DNA of 7,424 nt from NCBI GenBank assembly GCA_019752915.1, contig JAIELO010000266.1:1-7424 (forward strand). The letters run 5' to 3'. The position numbers were made by a program, and so were the translations under genes. The notes under the pieces are model-generated. The model was not told the DNA's origin. It saw nothing but the letters and a program-made list of their open reading frames with translations, and did no database searches. Shown in pieces: positions 6,131 to 7,424 of the stretch. Source of the stretch: Burkholderiaceae bacterium. GTDB lineage: Bacteria; Pseudomonadota; Gammaproteobacteria; Burkholderiales; Burkholderiaceae_D. The first letter of the stretch is position 1, and each line of letters begins with the position of its first letter.

Positions 6131-7048
6131 CTATTTGGCGGATTTGCTGATTTCTACTTCCCAGTCGACGCCGGAGTCGATGCGATGCTGCTTGGCATAG
6201 TTGCCCTGGCTGATGGCGAGTGCGACGTCGAGCAGGCTGTTCAGGTAGACCAGCGGTTTGCCGGCCGCGACACCACCAAAGGTGTGTTCGAATGGCGCAA
6301 CCACTTTATCGACCTGTTTGCCTTTGTGCAGGATGCGGATCTGCACGCGCTCGTGCACGCCAATTTTCAATTCGTCGAACAGGGCTTTCGGGACGTTGGT
6401 CCAGACGTTGCCATACTTGATGTCGAGCACAGGGATGATGCCGCGGATGACGTTGCCCTGACGTACCGCCTTCTGGTAGGGGATCTTTTCTACCGAGGCG
6501 CTGTCGAGGACTGGGCCGACCTGTTCGAAGCTGATGGCACCCGAGGCCAGTCGCGCGCCCACGTAGGCGTAGACGTCGCGGCCGTGGAAGGTGTAGGACT
6601 CGGCAGAGCCGGCCAGACGGTTGCGCTGTTCGTCGATTTCGCGCAGCTCGGCCACGCCGTCACGCTCGGCAATCAGGGTGAACAGGCCGTTGTTCGGGCC
6701 GACGAAGTAGCGTCCTTCGCGGGTTTTTAAGACCACCGATTTGCGTGCCGTGCCGACGCCCGGATCGACCACGGCGACGAACACGCTGCCCTGCGGCCAG
6801 TAGTTGGCGGTCTGGTACAGACGGTAGGCGCCCAGCCAGATGTCGTAGTCGGGAATGTTGTGGGTCAGGTCGGAAACGTTGAGTTTCGGATCGACGCCGA
6901 AGGCGACGCCGTGCATGGCCGAGACGGCGCCGTCGGAGGTGCCGAAGTCGGTCAGCAGTACCAGCGCATTGCTGGCCTGTGCTTGCGCGGCTAGCAAGGT
7001 GCTCAGGCAGGCGGCGGCGAACAGTTGGGTGAGGCGACTAAGTTTCAT
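6131..7048 (-). CDS. Secreted SAM hydroxide adenosyltransferase-family protein (DUF62)
   Basis: A 305-residue member of the DUF62 family (SAM hydroxide adenosyltransferase, related to SalL chlorinase and FlA fluorinase). Known members split S-adenosylmethionine into adenosine and methionine using water. Seen here: LTDFGTSDG (32-40), VVDPGVGTARKS (93-104), YFVGPNNGLFT (114-124), FHGRDVYA (154-161) and a C-terminal domain with LDIKYGNVWTN (208-218). Asp95, Arg102 and His155 match the Asp-Arg-His triad of the hydroxide-using enzymes in spacing (7 and 60). The odd part is the N-terminus: MKLSRLTQLF, a hydrophobic core, then AQA-SN, a likely Sec signal cut after residue 25, which would place the protein in the periplasm. 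Cys14 is a weak lipobox candidate. The late NS-x-G motif has Leu273 in place of Gly. ATG at 7048 has AAGGA 4 nt upstream, and the gene starts 12 bp after the receptor stop. Substrate in the periplasm is unknown. Confidence 0.9.
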   Translation of the reverse strand: MKLSRLTQLFAAACLSTLLAAQAQASNALVLLTDFGTSDGAVSAMHGVAFGVDPKLNVSDLTHNIPDYDIWLGAYRLYQTANYWPQGSVFVAVVDPGVGTARKSVVLKTREGRYFVGPNNGLFTLIAERDGVAELREIDEQRNRLAGSAESYTFHGRDVYAYVGARLASGAISFEQVGPVLDSASVEKIPYQKAVRQGNVIRGIIPVLDIKYGNVWTNVPKALFDELKIGVHERVQIRILHKGKQVDKVVAPFEHTFGGVAAGKPLVYLNSLLDVALAISQGNYAKQHRIDSGVDWEVEISKSAK

Positions 7049-7052
7049 GATG

Positions 7053-7057
7053 TCCTT
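7053..7057 (-). promoter_or_regulatory. Ribosome binding site of the DUF62 gene
   Basis: AAGGA on the minus strand, 4 nt before ATG (7046-7048) and 3 nt after the TAA of the receptor gene. The tight packing supports co-transcription, possibly with translational coupling. Confidence 0.7.
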
Positions 7058-7060
7058 GAG

Positions 7061-7424
7061 TTAAAAGGTGTAGCGCACGCGGCCGTAGAAATAGGCCCCG
7101 TTGACGCCGATCGGATTGATGAAGTTGTAGGGCAGGGCGCCGCCGTAGGTGGCGTTATTGGTTTCACGCACCCGTTGCGGGTATCGGTCCAGTACATTGT
7201 CGGCGCCCACGCTGAGCGTCAGTTGACGGCTTAGCTTGTATTGAGCTTCCAGATCCACCGACCAGACTGCTGCAAACGACTGGGCATGGACGCCATCGAC
7301 CAGTGGTGCGTCCTCATCATACGAGAAGTCCTGCAGGGCACCAAAGCGGGTAGCGCGCGCCAGCAGATTCCAGCGGCTGGCCTGCCAGTCGGCGCTCAGC
7401 ACCAGTTTATTTTTCGGCGAGGCG
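7061..7424 (-). CDS. TonB-dependent outer-membrane receptor, C-terminal part
   Basis: The last 120 residues of a gene that continues beyond the window. The frame stays open to the edge, reading ASPKNKLVLSADWQ at the edge, so the GTG at 7402 is an internal Val codon and not the start. Visible features are alternating beta-barrel strands, the receptor hallmark SVGADNVLDRYPQR near the end, and a final strand GAYFYGRVRYTF ending in Phe, the usual signal for outer-membrane insertion by the BAM complex. These are typical of TonB-dependent receptors that import siderophores, cobalamin, carbohydrates or other bulky ligands. The plug domain and TonB box are off-window, so the ligand cannot be judged. 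It is upstream of, and very probably co-transcribed with, the secreted DUF62 protein, which hints at linked jobs in the envelope. Confidence 0.88.
   Translation of the reverse strand, partial: ASPKNKLVLSADWQASRWNLLARATRFGALQDFSYDEDAPLVDGVHAQSFAAVWSVDLEAQYKLSRQLTLSVGADNVLDRYPQRVRETNNATYGGALPYNFINPIGVNGAYFYGRVRYTF

Noticed and set aside
6041..6730. Rightward 229-codon frame containing CPDVGSDPG
   Set aside because: It begins with GTG inside the inverted-repeat element and then mirrors the DUF62 gene. The CPDVGSDPG stretch is just the translated repeat arm.
6131..7048. Halogenase (fluorinase or chlorinase) producing halogenated nucleoside
   Set aside because: The Asp-Arg-His triad at 95, 102 and 155 fits the hydroxide-using branch, and no halogenated-product gene cluster is visible.

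Overview
The window looks like a chromosomal segment from a GC-rich betaproteobacterium. Oxalobacteraceae (the Janthinobacterium, Duganella and Massilia group) is my best guess. It rests on the close beta/gamma-proteobacterial style of the gcv proteins, and on dispersed repeats beginning GGGGTCAGA that I recall from that family. I could not run a search to confirm this.

Layout. Positions 1-238 are non-coding: a repeat copy at 34-60, then short imperfect hairpins with nothing recognisable. A leftward gene (239-799) encodes a small ClpP-fold serine protease with Ser, His and Asp in the expected places. The divergent intergenic region (800-1245) holds an extended -10 for the leftward gene, a strong sigma70-type promoter pointing right (910-939), and a tandem glycine riboswitch (aptamers 948-1024 and 1067-1165). 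The riboswitch is followed by a candidate switching helix that reuses the 3' strand of the second P1. Next comes the glycine cleavage operon gcvT (1246-2379), gcvH (2439-2819) and gcvP (2990-5884). The 170-bp gcvH-gcvP spacer is full of hairpins. The operon ends at a perfect-stem intrinsic terminator (5934-5968) whose arms are built from the same GGGGTCAGA motif as the dispersed repeats. A 150-bp inverted-repeat element (5981-6130) follows and abuts the stop codon of a convergent gene.

The right end (6131-7424) reads leftward. It holds the C-terminal end of a TonB-dependent outer-membrane receptor (7061 to beyond the window), followed 12 bp later by a SAM hydroxide adenosyltransferase-family protein (DUF62, 6131-7048) with an apparent Sec signal peptide.

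How the genes work together. Glycine binding to the riboswitch should switch on GcvT (aminomethyltransferase), GcvH (lipoyl carrier) and GcvP (PLP decarboxylase). With the L protein, encoded elsewhere, these turn glycine into CO2, ammonia and methylene-tetrahydrofolate. The receptor and secreted DUF62 protein look co-transcribed and may form an envelope uptake or processing pair. That pairing is the least explained part of the window. The gcv operon itself is well known. The parts worth a second look are its switch architecture, the gcvH-gcvP spacer, the repeat-derived terminator, and the exported DUF62 protein with its receptor.
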